Source of the DNA: Achromobacter sp. Bel
GTDB lineage: Bacteria; Pseudomonadota; Gammaproteobacteria; Burkholderiales; Burkholderiaceae_B
Length of the DNA: 64,000 nucleotides
Direction of reading: 5' to 3'
Assembly: GCF_012928505.1 (NCBI RefSeq)
Contig: NZ_JABBJN010000002.1
Span: 1 to 64,000, forward strand
A program made the position numbers and the translations under genes. Shown piece after piece: positions 1-8,757 of the stretch. The notes beneath the pieces were generated by a model. The model did no database searches and was not told the DNA's origin. It saw only the letters and a list, made by a program, of their open reading frames with translations. How positions within the stretch are numbered: the first letter of the stretch is position 1; every line of letters begins with the position of its first letter.

Positions 1-650
1 GTGGTCATGGCCGCTTCCATGTCACGGCGCGCCGCCATGGTGCGGGAGGTGCCGATGGCCGCGAACATCGCGGCCAGCTTGCGATAGGCCAGCGCGACGG
101 CGGCGCGTTCCGGTGCGATGGGATTCACCACCCAGCCCGACAAGGTCAACGCCAGGCCGAACAGCCCGCCCGCGCCCACCAGCACCGACGGCATCCAGGG
201 CGGCAGGGTCGAGGTCAGGCTGGCGCCGACGATGACATACACCGCGAATTGCAGCGTCGCCACGGCGGCGATGTTGTTGAAGGTGCCGACCAGGCTGGCG
301 ATCAGCACCAGCACGGTCATGGCGGCCGACGTCAGCAGACCGTGCCCGGCCACCAGATTGCCCAAGAGGTAGCCCAGCGCACCGCCGAAAACGGTCGATC
401 CGATGGACAGCGCGCGGTTGCGGTAGGGCCCGCCGTTGTCGCCGGTGATCGCGGGCAGGGCGCCCAGGGCCACCAGCGCGGCGGCCGCGCTCTGGTCCAG
501 CGCCAGTCCCACGGCCGACGGCAGTCCGATCGCCAGGGCGGCGCGCAACGCCACCCAGCGGCTGACCGGCGACGGCTCCATATGCGCCAGGCTCATCAGC
601 CACCGCATGTTGGACGTGCGCGCGCCTCGGCGGGTCAGGGGGCGGGACAC
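1..650 (-). CDS. FUSC-family inner-membrane protein, N-terminal part (runs off the left edge)
   Basis: The minus-strand frame is open from a stop at 684-686 to the window edge, so the C-terminal part is missing. The visible ~216 residues hold several hydrophobic segments (for example ALAIGLPSAVGLAL, FGGALGYLLGNLVAG, TVLVLIASLVGTF) and an ITGDNGGPYRNR loop. This pattern fits the fusaric-acid-resistance/aromatic-acid exporter (FUSC) membrane domain. Two starts are possible: GTG at 650 or ATG at 608; neither has a strong ribosome-binding site. It begins 22 bp after the stop of the YeaK-like gene on the same strand, so the two are probably co-transcribed. Substrate unknown. The family call is moderate because only the first half is seen. 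Confidence 0.6.
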   Translation of the reverse strand, partial: MSRPLTRRGARTSNMRWLMSLAHMEPSPVSRWVALRAALAIGLPSAVGLALDQSAAAALVALGALPAITGDNGGPYRNRALSIGSTVFGGALGYLLGNLVAGHGLLTSAAMTVLVLIASLVGTFNNIAAVATLQFAVYVIVGASLTSTLPPWMPSVLVGAGGLFGLALTLSGWVVNPIAPERAAVALAYRKLAAMFAAIGTSRTMAARRDMEAAMT

Positions 651-672
651 GGCGGCCTCATGGCGTGGTGGG

Positions 673-1155
673 TCAGGGTTTGATCAGGGGGGCGACTTCC
701 GGCGCGGCCAGCCGGAAGTAGTCTTCCGTGTTCAGCAGGATGGACGCGTCCAGGCGTCCGGCGTTGAACACGATTTCGTCGTGGCGGTCGCGCAGGCTGG
801 GATCCACCAGCAGATGCAGATCGGGATTGAAGGAGAATGGGGGAATGGCGCCGATCTCGCAGCCGGTCAATTCGCGCGCAAGGTCCTGCGATGCCAACGA
901 TGCCTTCTTGCCGCCGGCCGCGCGCGCGATCGCATCCAGGTCGGCCTGCTTGTCGGCGGGAAACACGGCCAGCACGTTCTTGCGCTGGTTGGACGAGATC
1001 TTCACGCGGCAGACCAGCGCCTTGGCGCCCTGGCTGACGGCGGTGCCGCGGATGGCGGCGACTTCGACCGAGCGGCCGGCCGCAGGGTGTTCGATCAGGC
1101 GGTGGCGGGCCTGATTCTGGGTGAGCAGGGCTTGCAGGCGTTCAAAGACTTCCAT
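673..1155 (-). CDS. YeaK/YbaK-type mischarged aminoacyl-tRNA deacylase
   Basis: A 160-residue protein that matches the YbaK/ProX editing fold along its full length. It closely resembles E. coli YeaK in RGTAVSQGAKALVCRVK (residues ~36-52), LTGCEIGAIPPFSF (~95-108) and DEIVFNAGRLD (~123-133). Family members hydrolyse mischarged tRNAs in trans (YeaK acts on Ser-tRNAs) and so protect translation fidelity in the cytosol. I chose the internal ATG at 1155, because the longer frame (to 1209) adds a proline-rich leader not present in the family. It precedes the FUSC gene by 22 bp. Substrate specificity cannot be read from the sequence. Confidence 0.85.
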   Translation of the reverse strand: MEVFERLQALLTQNQARHRLIEHPAAGRSVEVAAIRGTAVSQGAKALVCRVKISSNQRKNVLAVFPADKQADLDAIARAAGGKKASLASQDLARELTGCEIGAIPPFSFNPDLHLLVDPSLRDRHDEIVFNAGRLDASILLNTEDYFRLAAPEVAPLIKP

Positions 1156-1235
1156 GTCGGGGCGGCGAGGCTGAGTGGGGCCGGCGCCGGGAGTCGGCGC
1201 GGCACACATCGCATGATACGCCCGCGCCGCAGCGC

Positions 1236-1964
1236 TTAGATCTCGCCGGTGAAGGCGTACCCCCAGCCCCAGACGGTGCGGATCGGCAGTTCCATGTTCA
1301 TGTCCAGCGCCTTGCGCCGCAAGCGGCTGACGACCACGTCGGTACGGCGGATGGACTCGCGGCCCGCTTGCGGGTCGATGCCCGGCGGATCGCTGCGCGG
1401 CAGCCGCTTATCGGTGGATGTCGTCAGCTTCAGCAGGAACTCGCGCTCGGCCAGCGTCAGCGATAGGCGCGCGCCTTGCGGGCTGACCAGCGTCCAGGCC
1501 GCGTCATGGAATTGCCATTTGCCCGAGGCGTCCCCGGACGCCGTCATGGCGGGGGCGCGCGGTTCGGCCTCAGCGGAGGGACGGCGGCTCGCCGTGGCGG
1601 GCACCCGCCGCACCAGCGCCTGTAACGCGGCCGCGATTTCCGCCGTGGCCACGTCGGGCTGGAAGCAGGCGTCAGCGCCGCAATGCAGGCCCAGGATGCG
1701 GTTCTCCGGAGAATCGAAAGTAGAGACGGCGACGATGCCTGCGGTCGTGTCCATGGCGCGCAGACCTGCGACGGCCATGCAGAGATCGGATAATTCGGCT
1801 TCCATCACCAGTAGCGGCGTGCGGCGCGCCTGGAACAGGCGGAACAGGCCGTTGGAGTCTTCGCAACGGCGTGGCGAGAATCCCATGCCCGCCAGTGCGT
1901 CGCTGCGGCGCATGCGTTGGTCGGGGTCGGGCGAGAAGACGATCAGGTCTAGTAGGTCATTCAT
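1236..1964 (-). CDS. OmpR-like response regulator with atypical receiver domain
   Basis: A 242-residue protein. The N-terminal ~115 residues follow the receiver pattern (IVFSPDPDQR, PLLVMEAELSD, GIVAVST, GADACFQPD). The C-terminal ~95 residues form an OmpR/PhoB winged helix (SLTLAEREFLLKL, RRTDVVVSRLRRKALD, IRTVWGWGYAF). The phosphorylation-site Asp appears replaced by Glu (VMEAELSD where LLDxxLPD is usual), and the conserved Lys of the last strand is Gln (FQPD). This suggests control without phosphorylation. I chose ATG at 1964; upstream in-frame ATGs up to 2036 only add basic residues. No sensor kinase lies next to it. DNA targets are unknown. Confidence 0.75.
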   Translation of the reverse strand: MNDLLDLIVFSPDPDQRMRRSDALAGMGFSPRRCEDSNGLFRLFQARRTPLLVMEAELSDLCMAVAGLRAMDTTAGIVAVSTFDSPENRILGLHCGADACFQPDVATAEIAAALQALVRRVPATASRRPSAEAEPRAPAMTASGDASGKWQFHDAAWTLVSPQGARLSLTLAEREFLLKLTTSTDKRLPRSDPPGIDPQAGRESIRRTDVVVSRLRRKALDMNMELPIRTVWGWGYAFTGEI

Positions 1965-2182
1965 GAATCGTAGTGATCTGTGCAGCTTGAGCGCATGCAT
2001 GATGCTACGGATACATCGAATTCCCAAACCTCGCACAACGCCCGTTTCGTACCCGAATTCTCAGACATGATTACGGCGCGTCTGTTACGCGCGACGCGTG
2101 GAGGGGCCGAGGCGTGCGTCGCCGAGCTCCGGTCCTACCTCCGGTGCGATTCCCAGTCGTACTTCCGGTGTTACCGGCAGCG

Positions 2183-3709
2183 CTATTGCTGCGGCAACGC
2201 TGGAACCGGAAGCTGGGCGGCTGCCGGCGCGGCGGGTTCGTTCCACCAGCCGCCGCCCAGCGCCTGCAGCAGCGCGGCGGTATCCGCGTAGCGCGCGGCA
2301 TCGGCTTCGGTGCGTGCAATGCGTGTCTGCAAGAGCTGGCGCTGGCTGTCCAGCAGGCTCAGATGGCTGATGCCGCCGGCCTGGTAGCGGCCTTGCGCGA
2401 TGCGCTCGGCGTCCGCCGCGCGGCGCCAGGCGTCGTCGTAGGCCTGGTAGGCCTCGCCGTCCGTCTGCACGGCGCGCAAAGCGTCGGCGACCTGCCGGAA
2501 ACCGTCCAGCACCGTTTGCCGGTACGCCGCGGCCGCGGCATCGTAGGCCGCTTCGGCCGACCGTTTGCGCGCGCGCAGTTCACCGCCATGGAATAGCGGT
2601 TGCACCAGGCCCAGGCCCAGGTTCCACACGTTCACGCCATCGGATAGATCGCCCACGCGGGTGCGTTGCGACCCGAAGCTGGCGGTCAGCGTGAACTGGG
2701 GATACTGGTTGGCGGTGGCCACGCCCACATCGGCCGACGCCTTGTGCCACAGCGCTTCGGCAGCCAGGATGTCCGGCCGCTGTCGGGTCAGCGCGGATGG
2801 CACGCCGGTGGGGATGCTTGCGGGCAAAGTCAGATCGGCCAGGCGTAGCGGTGCCACGCTCAGTGCAGCCGGCCGCTGGCCCAGGTAAACCGCCAACTGG
2901 TGCGTGACCTGCGCCAGTTGCTTGTCCAGCGGCGGCAGGGTGGCACGCGTCTGGGCGACCAGCAGTTCCTGGTTGCTCAAGTCGGCCGCTGCAATGCCGC
3001 CGGCGGCCAGCCGTTGCCGCATGATGTCCTGCTGGCGCAGCTGCGCGTCCAGCAGTTCGCGGGTGGCGACCACCCGTTCGGACAGGTCGGCCTGCCGGAT
3101 GGCCGCCGTCACCACGTTCGCGGCCAGCGACATGCGCGCGGCTTGCAATTCATGCGCCTGGTAATCCACCTGCGCGGCCATGCCCTCCAGCGCCCGGCGG
3201 TTGCCGCCGAACACGTCCAGCGTGTAGGACACGTCGATCGACGCGTTGTACAGCGTGAAGGGGGGCGGCAATTCGGACACCGGCACGCCGTAGGCGGACG
3301 GATCCACTTTCTTGCGCGCCACCGACAGGTTGGCGTCGACCGACGGCAACAGGCGCCCGCCGGTCTCGGCGTTCAGGTCCTCGGTGGCCTGGCGCAGGCT
3401 GGCGCGCGCCTGTTCCAGCGTCGGATTGGCGTCCAGCGCCTGACGCACCAACTGGTCCAGCGCGTCGGAATGGAACAGTTGCCACCATTGCGCGGGAATG
3501 TCGGCGCCTGCCAGCAGCTGTTGGTCGCCGGCTGCCGCGGGGGCGTGCTGCGGCGCAGTGTAGGCGGCGACGTCGGGCGTGGCGGGGGACGCGAAGTCGG
3601 GCCCGACCGTGCAGCCCGAAACCAGCGCAAGCAGGCTCAGGGCGGCCATCGCCGGGTGGCGGCGCGGCTGCGGACGGAAATCGCAAATCGGGCGGGCAAG
3701 GCGGGGCAT
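2183..3709 (-). CDS. NodT-family outer-membrane efflux lipoprotein (TolC-like)
   Basis: 508 residues. The N-terminus carries basic residues, a hydrophobic stretch and a lipobox (MAALSLLALVSGC, with Cys as the lipidated residue), followed by TVGPDF, the usual start of NodT/OprM proteins. Two outer-membrane-efflux repeats follow, with the coiled-coil segments typical of the periplasmic tunnel (EQARASLRQATEDLNAE, LDSQRQLLQTRIARTEADAARY). It starts 6 nt after the permease stop, so it is the last gene of the TetR-HlyD-ABC operon and should be the outer-membrane channel. A start at the internal Met (residue 21) is also possible. Confidence 0.9.
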   Translation of the reverse strand: MPRLARPICDFRPQPRRHPAMAALSLLALVSGCTVGPDFASPATPDVAAYTAPQHAPAAAGDQQLLAGADIPAQWWQLFHSDALDQLVRQALDANPTLEQARASLRQATEDLNAETGGRLLPSVDANLSVARKKVDPSAYGVPVSELPPPFTLYNASIDVSYTLDVFGGNRRALEGMAAQVDYQAHELQAARMSLAANVVTAAIRQADLSERVVATRELLDAQLRQQDIMRQRLAAGGIAAADLSNQELLVAQTRATLPPLDKQLAQVTHQLAVYLGQRPAALSVAPLRLADLTLPASIPTGVPSALTRQRPDILAAEALWHKASADVGVATANQYPQFTLTASFGSQRTRVGDLSDGVNVWNLGLGLVQPLFHGGELRARKRSAEAAYDAAAAAYRQTVLDGFRQVADALRAVQTDGEAYQAYDDAWRRAADAERIAQGRYQAGGISHLSLLDSQRQLLQTRIARTEADAARYADTAALLQALGGGWWNEPAAPAAAQLPVPALPQQ

Positions 3710-3715
3710 GGCGCG

Positions 3716-4861
3716 TCAATCCAGGGTTCGGCGATAGAACTTCACGGCGGCGGTCATGACGACCATAGTGAACAGCATCAGCGGCCAGATACTGGGCCAC
3801 AGGTCCCACCATCCATTGCCCTTGAGGAGAATGCCGCGGATCAACCGGTTGAAGTGGGTCAGTGGCAGCAGGTTGCCCAGGTACTGCGCCCATATCGGCA
3901 TGCCCTGGAACGGGAACATGAAGCCCGACAGCAGCATGTTGGGCAGGAAATAGAACATGGTCAGCTGCATGGCCTGCAACTGGTTCTGCGCCAGCGACGA
4001 CAGCGTGATGCCCACCGTCAGGTTGGCGGCCACGAACAGCAGCGCCGCCAGATAGACGGACAGCAGGCTGCCCAGGATCGGCACATGGAAGACGAGGTGC
4101 GCGGCCAGCAGGATGATGGTGGCCTGGATCAGCCCGATGGCGATGTAGGGCACGATCTTGCCCGTCATCACCTCGATCGGGCGCACCGGCATCGACAGCA
4201 GATTCTCCATCGTGCCGCGCTCGCGTTCGCGCGTCATGGCAAGGCCCGTCATCATCACCAGCGTCATCGTCAGGATCACGCCCATCAGCCCGGGCACGGT
4301 GTTGTATTGCGAGATCTGCTCTTCGTTGTAGAGCTGGTGCACGCGCACATCGAAGGCCGGCTGCCCGCCCGCCAGCCCGGCCAGCGGCCCGGTCAGGTCT
4401 TTCTGCGCCACGGCCTGGGTCAGCTGGGTGGCCGCGCCGATCGCCATGCCCGTGGCCATGGGGTCGGTGGCGTCGGCTTCGATCAGCAGGGCGGGGCGTT
4501 CGCTGCGCAGCAGCCGGCGCGAGAAGTCGGGCGGTATCGTCACCACGAACAGCACGCGCCCTTGGGCCAGCGCGGCGCGCCCGGCTTCTTCGTTGTCCAG
4601 CTCTTCCGTGATGTGGAAGTAGTCCGACGACTTCATCGCCGCGATGAAGCTGCGCGTGAACGGGCTGTGGTCGGCCGTGATGACGGCCGTGGGCATCTGC
4701 TTGGGATCGGTGTTGATGGCGTAGCCGAACAGCGCCAGCTGCATGATGGGCAGGCCCACGATCATGCCGAAGGTGATGCGGTCGCGGCGCAGTTGCAGGA
4801 ATTCCTTCAGCACCATGCTCCACCAGCGGGCCCACGAAAAGCCTTGCAGATGGCGCATCAT
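3716..4861 (-). CDS. ABC-2 type efflux permease (YbhR/YbhS-like)
   Basis: 381 residues with the ABC-2 permease plan: one N-terminal transmembrane helix (ITFGMIVGLPIMQLALFGYA), a large extracytoplasmic domain (residues ~45-175), then a group of membrane helices (GVILTMTLVMMTGLAMT through LMLFTMVVMTAAV). The motif RERERGTMENLLSMPVRPIEVMTGK is the conserved cytoplasmic coupling segment. Its ATG overlaps the ATPase stop (ATGA). E. coli ybhFSR has two permeases; only one is present here, so it probably homodimerises. The exported compound is unknown. Confidence 0.9.
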   Translation of the reverse strand: MMRHLQGFSWARWWSMVLKEFLQLRRDRITFGMIVGLPIMQLALFGYAINTDPKQMPTAVITADHSPFTRSFIAAMKSSDYFHITEELDNEEAGRAALAQGRVLFVVTIPPDFSRRLLRSERPALLIEADATDPMATGMAIGAATQLTQAVAQKDLTGPLAGLAGGQPAFDVRVHQLYNEEQISQYNTVPGLMGVILTMTLVMMTGLAMTRERERGTMENLLSMPVRPIEVMTGKIVPYIAIGLIQATIILLAAHLVFHVPILGSLLSVYLAALLFVAANLTVGITLSSLAQNQLQAMQLTMFYFLPNMLLSGFMFPFQGMPIWAQYLGNLLPLTHFNRLIRGILLKGNGWWDLWPSIWPLMLFTMVVMTAAVKFYRRTLD

Positions 4862-5841
4862 GAGGGGCTCGCGAAGTTGTCGGTGGAGCGGTTCATCAGG
4901 TAGATGAAAACGTCTTCCAGGCTGGTGTCGATGCGCTCCAGCCGCAGGTCCTGGCCGTCGATGGCGCCGCGCAGCGTGCGTTCCAGCAGCGCCGCGTCCT
5001 GGCCACTGACATGCAGCGCCGACCCGAAGGCCACCGTCTGGTCCACGCCCGGCGCGCCGCGCAGCCGTTGCCCCAGCGGCACCAGGTTATGGCCATGGAT
5101 GGCCCAGGTGGTCAGGTGTTGTTCGGCGATCACTTCTTCGGCCGTGCCTTGGGTCAACAACCTGCCGTAAGAGATGTAGGCCAGCTTGTGGCAGCGTTCG
5201 GCTTCGTCCATGTAATGCGTGCTGACGAGTACCGAGATGCCGCGCGCGGCCAATTCGTGCAGCTGTTCCCAGAAATCGCGCCGCGCCGTCGGGTCCACGC
5301 CGGCGGTCGGTTCGTCCAGCAGCAGCAGGCGGGGCTCATGCAGCAGGCAGGCCGCCAGCGCCAGGCGCTGCTTCCATCCGCCCGACAGCGATCCCGTCAG
5401 TTGGCTGGCGCGGCTGTGCAGCCCCAGGTCCTCCAGCGCGCGGTCCACGGTTTCCTTGCGGTTCGCCATGCCGTACATCCGCGCCACGAAATCCAGGTTC
5501 TCGCGGATCGTCAGGTCGTCCCAGTACGAGAACTTCTGCGTCATGTAGCCCACGTGCCGCTTGATCTCGGCGCTTTCGTGCAGGATGTCGTAGCCCAGGC
5601 AGGTGCCGCTGCCCGAATCCGGCGTCAGCAGGCCGCACATCAGGCGGATGCTGGTGGTCTTGCCGCTGCCGTTAGGGCCCAGGAAACCGAAGATTTCGCC
5701 TTCCCGCACGCGCAGGGACACGTCGTTGACAACGTGCTTGTCGCCGAAGTGCTTGTTCAGCCCGTGGACGTCGATGACGGCCGCGCGCGCGTCATCCGCG
5801 GTGCTGCCGGGATCGGCGGCGGTGTCGGCGGGCGCGGTCAT
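4858..5841 (-). CDS. ABC-type efflux ATP-binding protein
   Basis: 327 residues with one nucleotide-binding domain: Walker A GPNGSGKTT, signature LSGGWKQRLALA, Walker B LLLLDEPTAGVDP and H-loop STHYMDEAERC. It powers the downstream permease. The frame is open much further upstream, but that part is the alternative-frame shadow of the HlyD gene. The ATG at 5841 forms an ATGA overlap with the HlyD stop and gives a natural N-terminus. E. coli YbhF carries two ATPase domains; this one has a single domain, consistent with one permease partner. Confidence 0.92.
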   Translation of the reverse strand: MTAPADTAADPGSTADDARAAVIDVHGLNKHFGDKHVVNDVSLRVREGEIFGFLGPNGSGKTTSIRLMCGLLTPDSGSGTCLGYDILHESAEIKRHVGYMTQKFSYWDDLTIRENLDFVARMYGMANRKETVDRALEDLGLHSRASQLTGSLSGGWKQRLALAACLLHEPRLLLLDEPTAGVDPTARRDFWEQLHELAARGISVLVSTHYMDEAERCHKLAYISYGRLLTQGTAEEVIAEQHLTTWAIHGHNLVPLGQRLRGAPGVDQTVAFGSALHVSGQDAALLERTLRGAIDGQDLRLERIDTSLEDVFIYLMNRSTDNFASPS

Positions 5842-6806
5842 TGCAGCGTGGCCTCGACGGGTTGGCCTGGATGCAGCCGCGTGGCGGCGTCTTGCGCCGG
5901 CCGGGCTTCGATCATGTAGACGAGCTTGCTGCGGCTTTCGCGGCTGTAGATGACGGGCGGCGTGTACTCGGCCTGGCTCGACACGTAATCGATGTGCACC
6001 GGTATCGGGTCGCCGCAGCCGTCGCACCGCAAGCTGGCCTGCTGGCCGACCTTCAGCGATCCCACCACCGCTTCAGGCACGAAGAAGCGCACCTTGATGT
6101 TGCCGGGCGGCAGCAGGCTCACGACGGGGCTGCCCGCAGGCACCCATTCGCCCACGCGGTACATCGTGTCGAAGACCTGCCCCGCCGCCGGGGCGCCCAA
6201 CTGCTTTTGCCCCAGGGTCCATTCGGCCTGGGCCAGCGTCGCGCGGGCCGCGTCCACCTGGGCCGCCTGGGCGCGCCGCTGGTCGTCGCGCCCGGGCAGG
6301 GCGACGACTTCCAGTTGCGCCCGCAGTTCGCGTACGCGGGCGGCGTCGGACTGCGCCTGTTCGCGGCTATCGTCCAATTGCGCCCGCGCGATGCCGCCGA
6401 TGCGCAACTGTGCGGTATCGCGCTGCAGTTGCGCCGCCGACCGGCGGCTGGCGGCTTCGGCCTGCGCCAACTGGGCACGGGTGACATCGACTTCAGGCGG
6501 CCGCTTGCCGGTCGCGATGTCTTCCAACTGCGCCGTTGCCGCGGTCAACTGCGCGCCGGCCTGGTCGCGGGCGGCGCGTTCGCGCGTGGCCTCAAGCGTG
6601 AATAGCGGCGCATCGGCCGCCACCTGCTGTCCGCGCTTGACCGCCAAGGCATCCAGCCGGCCGGCCTCGGACGAAGCCACGTACACGTAGTCGCCCTCCA
6701 CATAGCCTTGGTAGAAGGGCGCGGGATCCTTGCCGCAGCCGGCCAACAACAGGGCCAGCAGCGGCAGGGCAGGCAGGGCACGAAGCGGAGCGGAGCGGGT
6801 TCGCAT
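5838..6806 (-). CDS. HlyD-family periplasmic adaptor lipoprotein
   Basis: 322 residues. It opens with a lipoprotein signal (LPLLALLLAGCGKDP), followed by the first half of a biotinyl/lipoyl-like domain (EAGRLDALAVKRGQQV). A long coiled-coil hairpin runs over ~70-190, rich in Ala, Gln and Arg, and the second lipoyl half is at GAPAAGQVFDTMYRVGEWVPAG. The overall plan resembles E. coli YbhG. It would bridge the inner-membrane ABC permease and the NodT channel. It is the first structural gene after the tetR gene (12 bp gap) and overlaps the ATPase gene by 4 bp. An unusual CDGCGDP motif lies near residue 250. Confidence 0.9.
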   Translation of the reverse strand: MRTRSAPLRALPALPLLALLLAGCGKDPAPFYQGYVEGDYVYVASSEAGRLDALAVKRGQQVAADAPLFTLEATRERAARDQAGAQLTAATAQLEDIATGKRPPEVDVTRAQLAQAEAASRRSAAQLQRDTAQLRIGGIARAQLDDSREQAQSDAARVRELRAQLEVVALPGRDDQRRAQAAQVDAARATLAQAEWTLGQKQLGAPAAGQVFDTMYRVGEWVPAGSPVVSLLPPGNIKVRFFVPEAVVGSLKVGQQASLRCDGCGDPIPVHIDYVSSQAEYTPPVIYSRESRSKLVYMIEARPAQDAATRLHPGQPVEATLQ

Positions 6807-6818
6807 GGTCGGCGTCTC

Positions 6819-7535
6819 TCAGGGGGCGGCGGAAAGCGAAGCGGGCGGCAAGAACAGCCCGCCGGTCAACATGGCGATGGCGTGAGCGGCGATGGCGGCG
6901 GTATCGATGGCCTGCGCTTGCGCGTCGCCTTGCCAGATGCGGCGCCACAGGCTGGAGGTGGCCAGCGGCAGCAGGGTCAGCCCCAGGATGGACAGGAACA
7001 CCAGGCGGGGTTCGACGCCCGGCGTGACGGCGCCCACGCGCTGGGCATGCCCGATCAGGCCGGCGAAGGCCTGCAAGCGCCCGGCCGGCAGATGCGGCAG
7101 CACCCGTTCGCGCAGTTGGCCGCCTTCGTTGACGACTTCATGCATCCACAAGGCGGGCAGCCAGGGGCGTTCGGTGGCACTTTGTACGATCCGGTTCACG
7201 ATTTCCACCAGGTACCCGCGCGCGGCGCCAGCGGGATCCTGGCTGGCGTCGGCGTTCCATGCCAGCGGCACCGGCGCCCAGACGTATCCGATGACCGGCA
7301 AGACGCGTTCTTGCACGACGGCGTCGATCAACTGGTCACGGCTTTTGAAGTAGTAGTGCACCATCGCCGGCGTCACGGCGGCGCGCTGGGCGATGCGGGC
7401 GATGGTGGTGGCGGCCACGCCCTGCGACGCGAACAGGCCGGTGGCGATGTCAAGCAGCTGGGCGCGCATGGCGGCGTTGTCGGGCCGCGCGGGGCGCCCG
7501 GGGCGACGTGGGGCGGGAGGCGGTAGGGGGCACAT
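6819..7535 (-). CDS. TetR-family regulator of the efflux operon (CecR-like position)
   Basis: 238 residues. A TetR-type helix-turn-helix spans ~25-70 (LLDIATGLFASQGVAATTIARIAQRAAVTP... MVHYYFKSRDQLIDAV), followed by a ligand-binding domain with a C-terminal hydrophobic helix. The order regulator-HlyD-ABC ATPase-permease copies E. coli cecR-ybhGFSR, so it most likely represses its own operon in response to a toxic compound. The N-terminus is Pro/Arg-rich; a later ATG at residue 23 is an alternative start. An AT-only palindromic element lies just upstream (7545-7570) and is the obvious operator. Confidence 0.85.
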   Translation of the reverse strand: MCPLPPPAPRRPGRPARPDNAAMRAQLLDIATGLFASQGVAATTIARIAQRAAVTPAMVHYYFKSRDQLIDAVVQERVLPVIGYVWAPVPLAWNADASQDPAGAARGYLVEIVNRIVQSATERPWLPALWMHEVVNEGGQLRERVLPHLPAGRLQAFAGLIGHAQRVGAVTPGVEPRLVFLSILGLTLLPLATSSLWRRIWQGDAQAQAIDTAAIAAHAIAMLTGGLFLPPASLSAAP

Positions 7536-7544
7536 GGCGCACAG

Positions 7545-7570
7545 TTTAATTAAGTATTTAATTAATTAAA
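7545..7570. promoter_or_regulatory. AT-only palindromic operator for the TetR regulator
   Basis: TTTAATTAA (7545-7553) is followed after 3 nt by the perfect 14-bp palindrome TTTAATTAATTAAA (7557-7570). It stands out in a region of high G+C and lies 10 bp upstream of the tetR start. TetR-family proteins commonly bind such palindromes over their own promoter, so autorepression is inferred. The curA-like gene is divergent but starts 129 bp away. Confidence 0.6.
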
Positions 7571-7698
7571 AGGGGGCGTGATGGCAGGGTTACCGGACGG
7601 GGCGGTGGACATCGATGGTGTAATGGTCCGGTTCCCCAACTTGCCACCCGGGTTTTGCCCGCAAGGCCCGGGCGGCTTCCTGTAGGAGGCTGGACTTC

Positions 7699-8736
7699 AT
7701 GCCGCAATCATCGTCGATCAATCGCCGTATCGTGCTGGCCGCGCGCCCGCACGGCGAACCCGCAGACAGCGATTTCCGTCTGGAAACAAGCGACGTCCCG
7801 CAGCCCGGCCCCGGCCAGGTACTGCTGCGCACCGTGTATCTGTCGCTGGATCCCTATATGCGCGGTCGCATGAGCGATGCGCCGTCGTATGCCGAACCCG
7901 TCCAGGTTGGCCAGCCAATGGTGGGCGGCACCGTGACGCGGGTCCAGGCGTCCAACCATCCCGACTATCAGCCTGGAGACTGGGTGCTGGCCCAATCCGG
8001 CTGGCAGGATTTCGCCGTGTCCGACGGCACGGGCCTGCTGCGTCTGGGATCCAATCCGCAGCATCCTTCCTATTCGCTGGGCGTGCTGGGCATGCCCGGT
8101 TTCACAGGCTACATGGGCTTGCTGGACATCGGCCGGCCCAAAGCCGGTGAAACCGTGGTCGTGGCCGCGGCCAGCGGCGCAGTGGGCGCGGTGGTGGGGC
8201 AGATCGCCAAGATCCACGGCTGCAAGGTGGTGGGCATCGCGGGCGGTGCGGACAAATGCCGCTACGTGGTCGACGAACTGGGCTTCGACGACTGCCTGGA
8301 CCACAAAGCGCCCGACCTGCCGGGCCGGCTGGCGCGCGCCGTGCCGCAAGGCATCGACGTGTACTTCGAAAACGTGGGCGGGGCGGTGTTCGACGCCGTC
8401 CTGCCGCTGCTGAACCCGCGCGCCCGCGTGCCGGTCTGCGGGCTGATCTCGGCCTACAACGCCACCAGCCAGCCTGACGGCCCGGACCGCCTGGCGCTGC
8501 TGATGCGCACCATACTGACCAAGCGCCTGACGTTCCAGGGCTTCATCATCTTCAACGAATACGCGCACCGCTATGGCGAATTCCGCGAGGCGATGGAAGA
8601 CCTGATCCGGCAAGGCCGCATCAAGTACCGCGAGGACGTGGTCGACGGGCTGGAGAACGCGCCGCGCGGCTTGATGGGGCTGCTCAAGGGCGAGAACGCC
8701 GGCAAGCGCATCGTGCGCGTCGGTCCGGACGAATAG
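7699..8736 (+). CDS. curA: NADP-dependent medium-chain reductase, CurA-like
   Basis: 345 residues of the zinc-less MDR (leukotriene B4 dehydrogenase/curcumin reductase) group. The N-terminal catalytic fold contains LSLDPYMRGRMSDAPSY (~48-64) and the family motif QPMVGGTVTRV. The nucleotide-binding Rossmann part has AASGAVGAVVGQIAKIHGCKVVGIAGG (~157-183). These proteins reduce C=C double bonds of enones with NADPH; E. coli CurA acts on curcumin. The start has a good site (TAGGAGG, 8 nt before ATG). It is followed after 21 bp by the DJ-1-family gene, probably one transcript. Physiological substrate unknown. Confidence 0.85.
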   Translation: MPQSSSINRRIVLAARPHGEPADSDFRLETSDVPQPGPGQVLLRTVYLSLDPYMRGRMSDAPSYAEPVQVGQPMVGGTVTRVQASNHPDYQPGDWVLAQSGWQDFAVSDGTGLLRLGSNPQHPSYSLGVLGMPGFTGYMGLLDIGRPKAGETVVVAAASGAVGAVVGQIAKIHGCKVVGIAGGADKCRYVVDELGFDDCLDHKAPDLPGRLARAVPQGIDVYFENVGGAVFDAVLPLLNPRARVPVCGLISAYNATSQPDGPDRLALLMRTILTKRLTFQGFIIFNEYAHRYGEFREAMEDLIRQGRIKYREDVVDGLENAPRGLMGLLKGENAGKRIVRVGPDE

Positions 8737-8757
8737 CGCCACACAACGGAGCACAAC

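Noticed and set aside
2900-4903. A 667-codon open frame on plus, rich in His, Gln and Arg
   Set aside because: It lies antisense to the NodT and ABC permease genes, which have clear motifs. Its composition is that of a reverse-complement shadow in a high-G+C genome.
4858-6027. Longer ATPase start at 6027
   Set aside because: The extra 62 residues are Arg/Pro/His-rich and read out of frame through the HlyD gene; ATG 5841 overlaps the HlyD stop.
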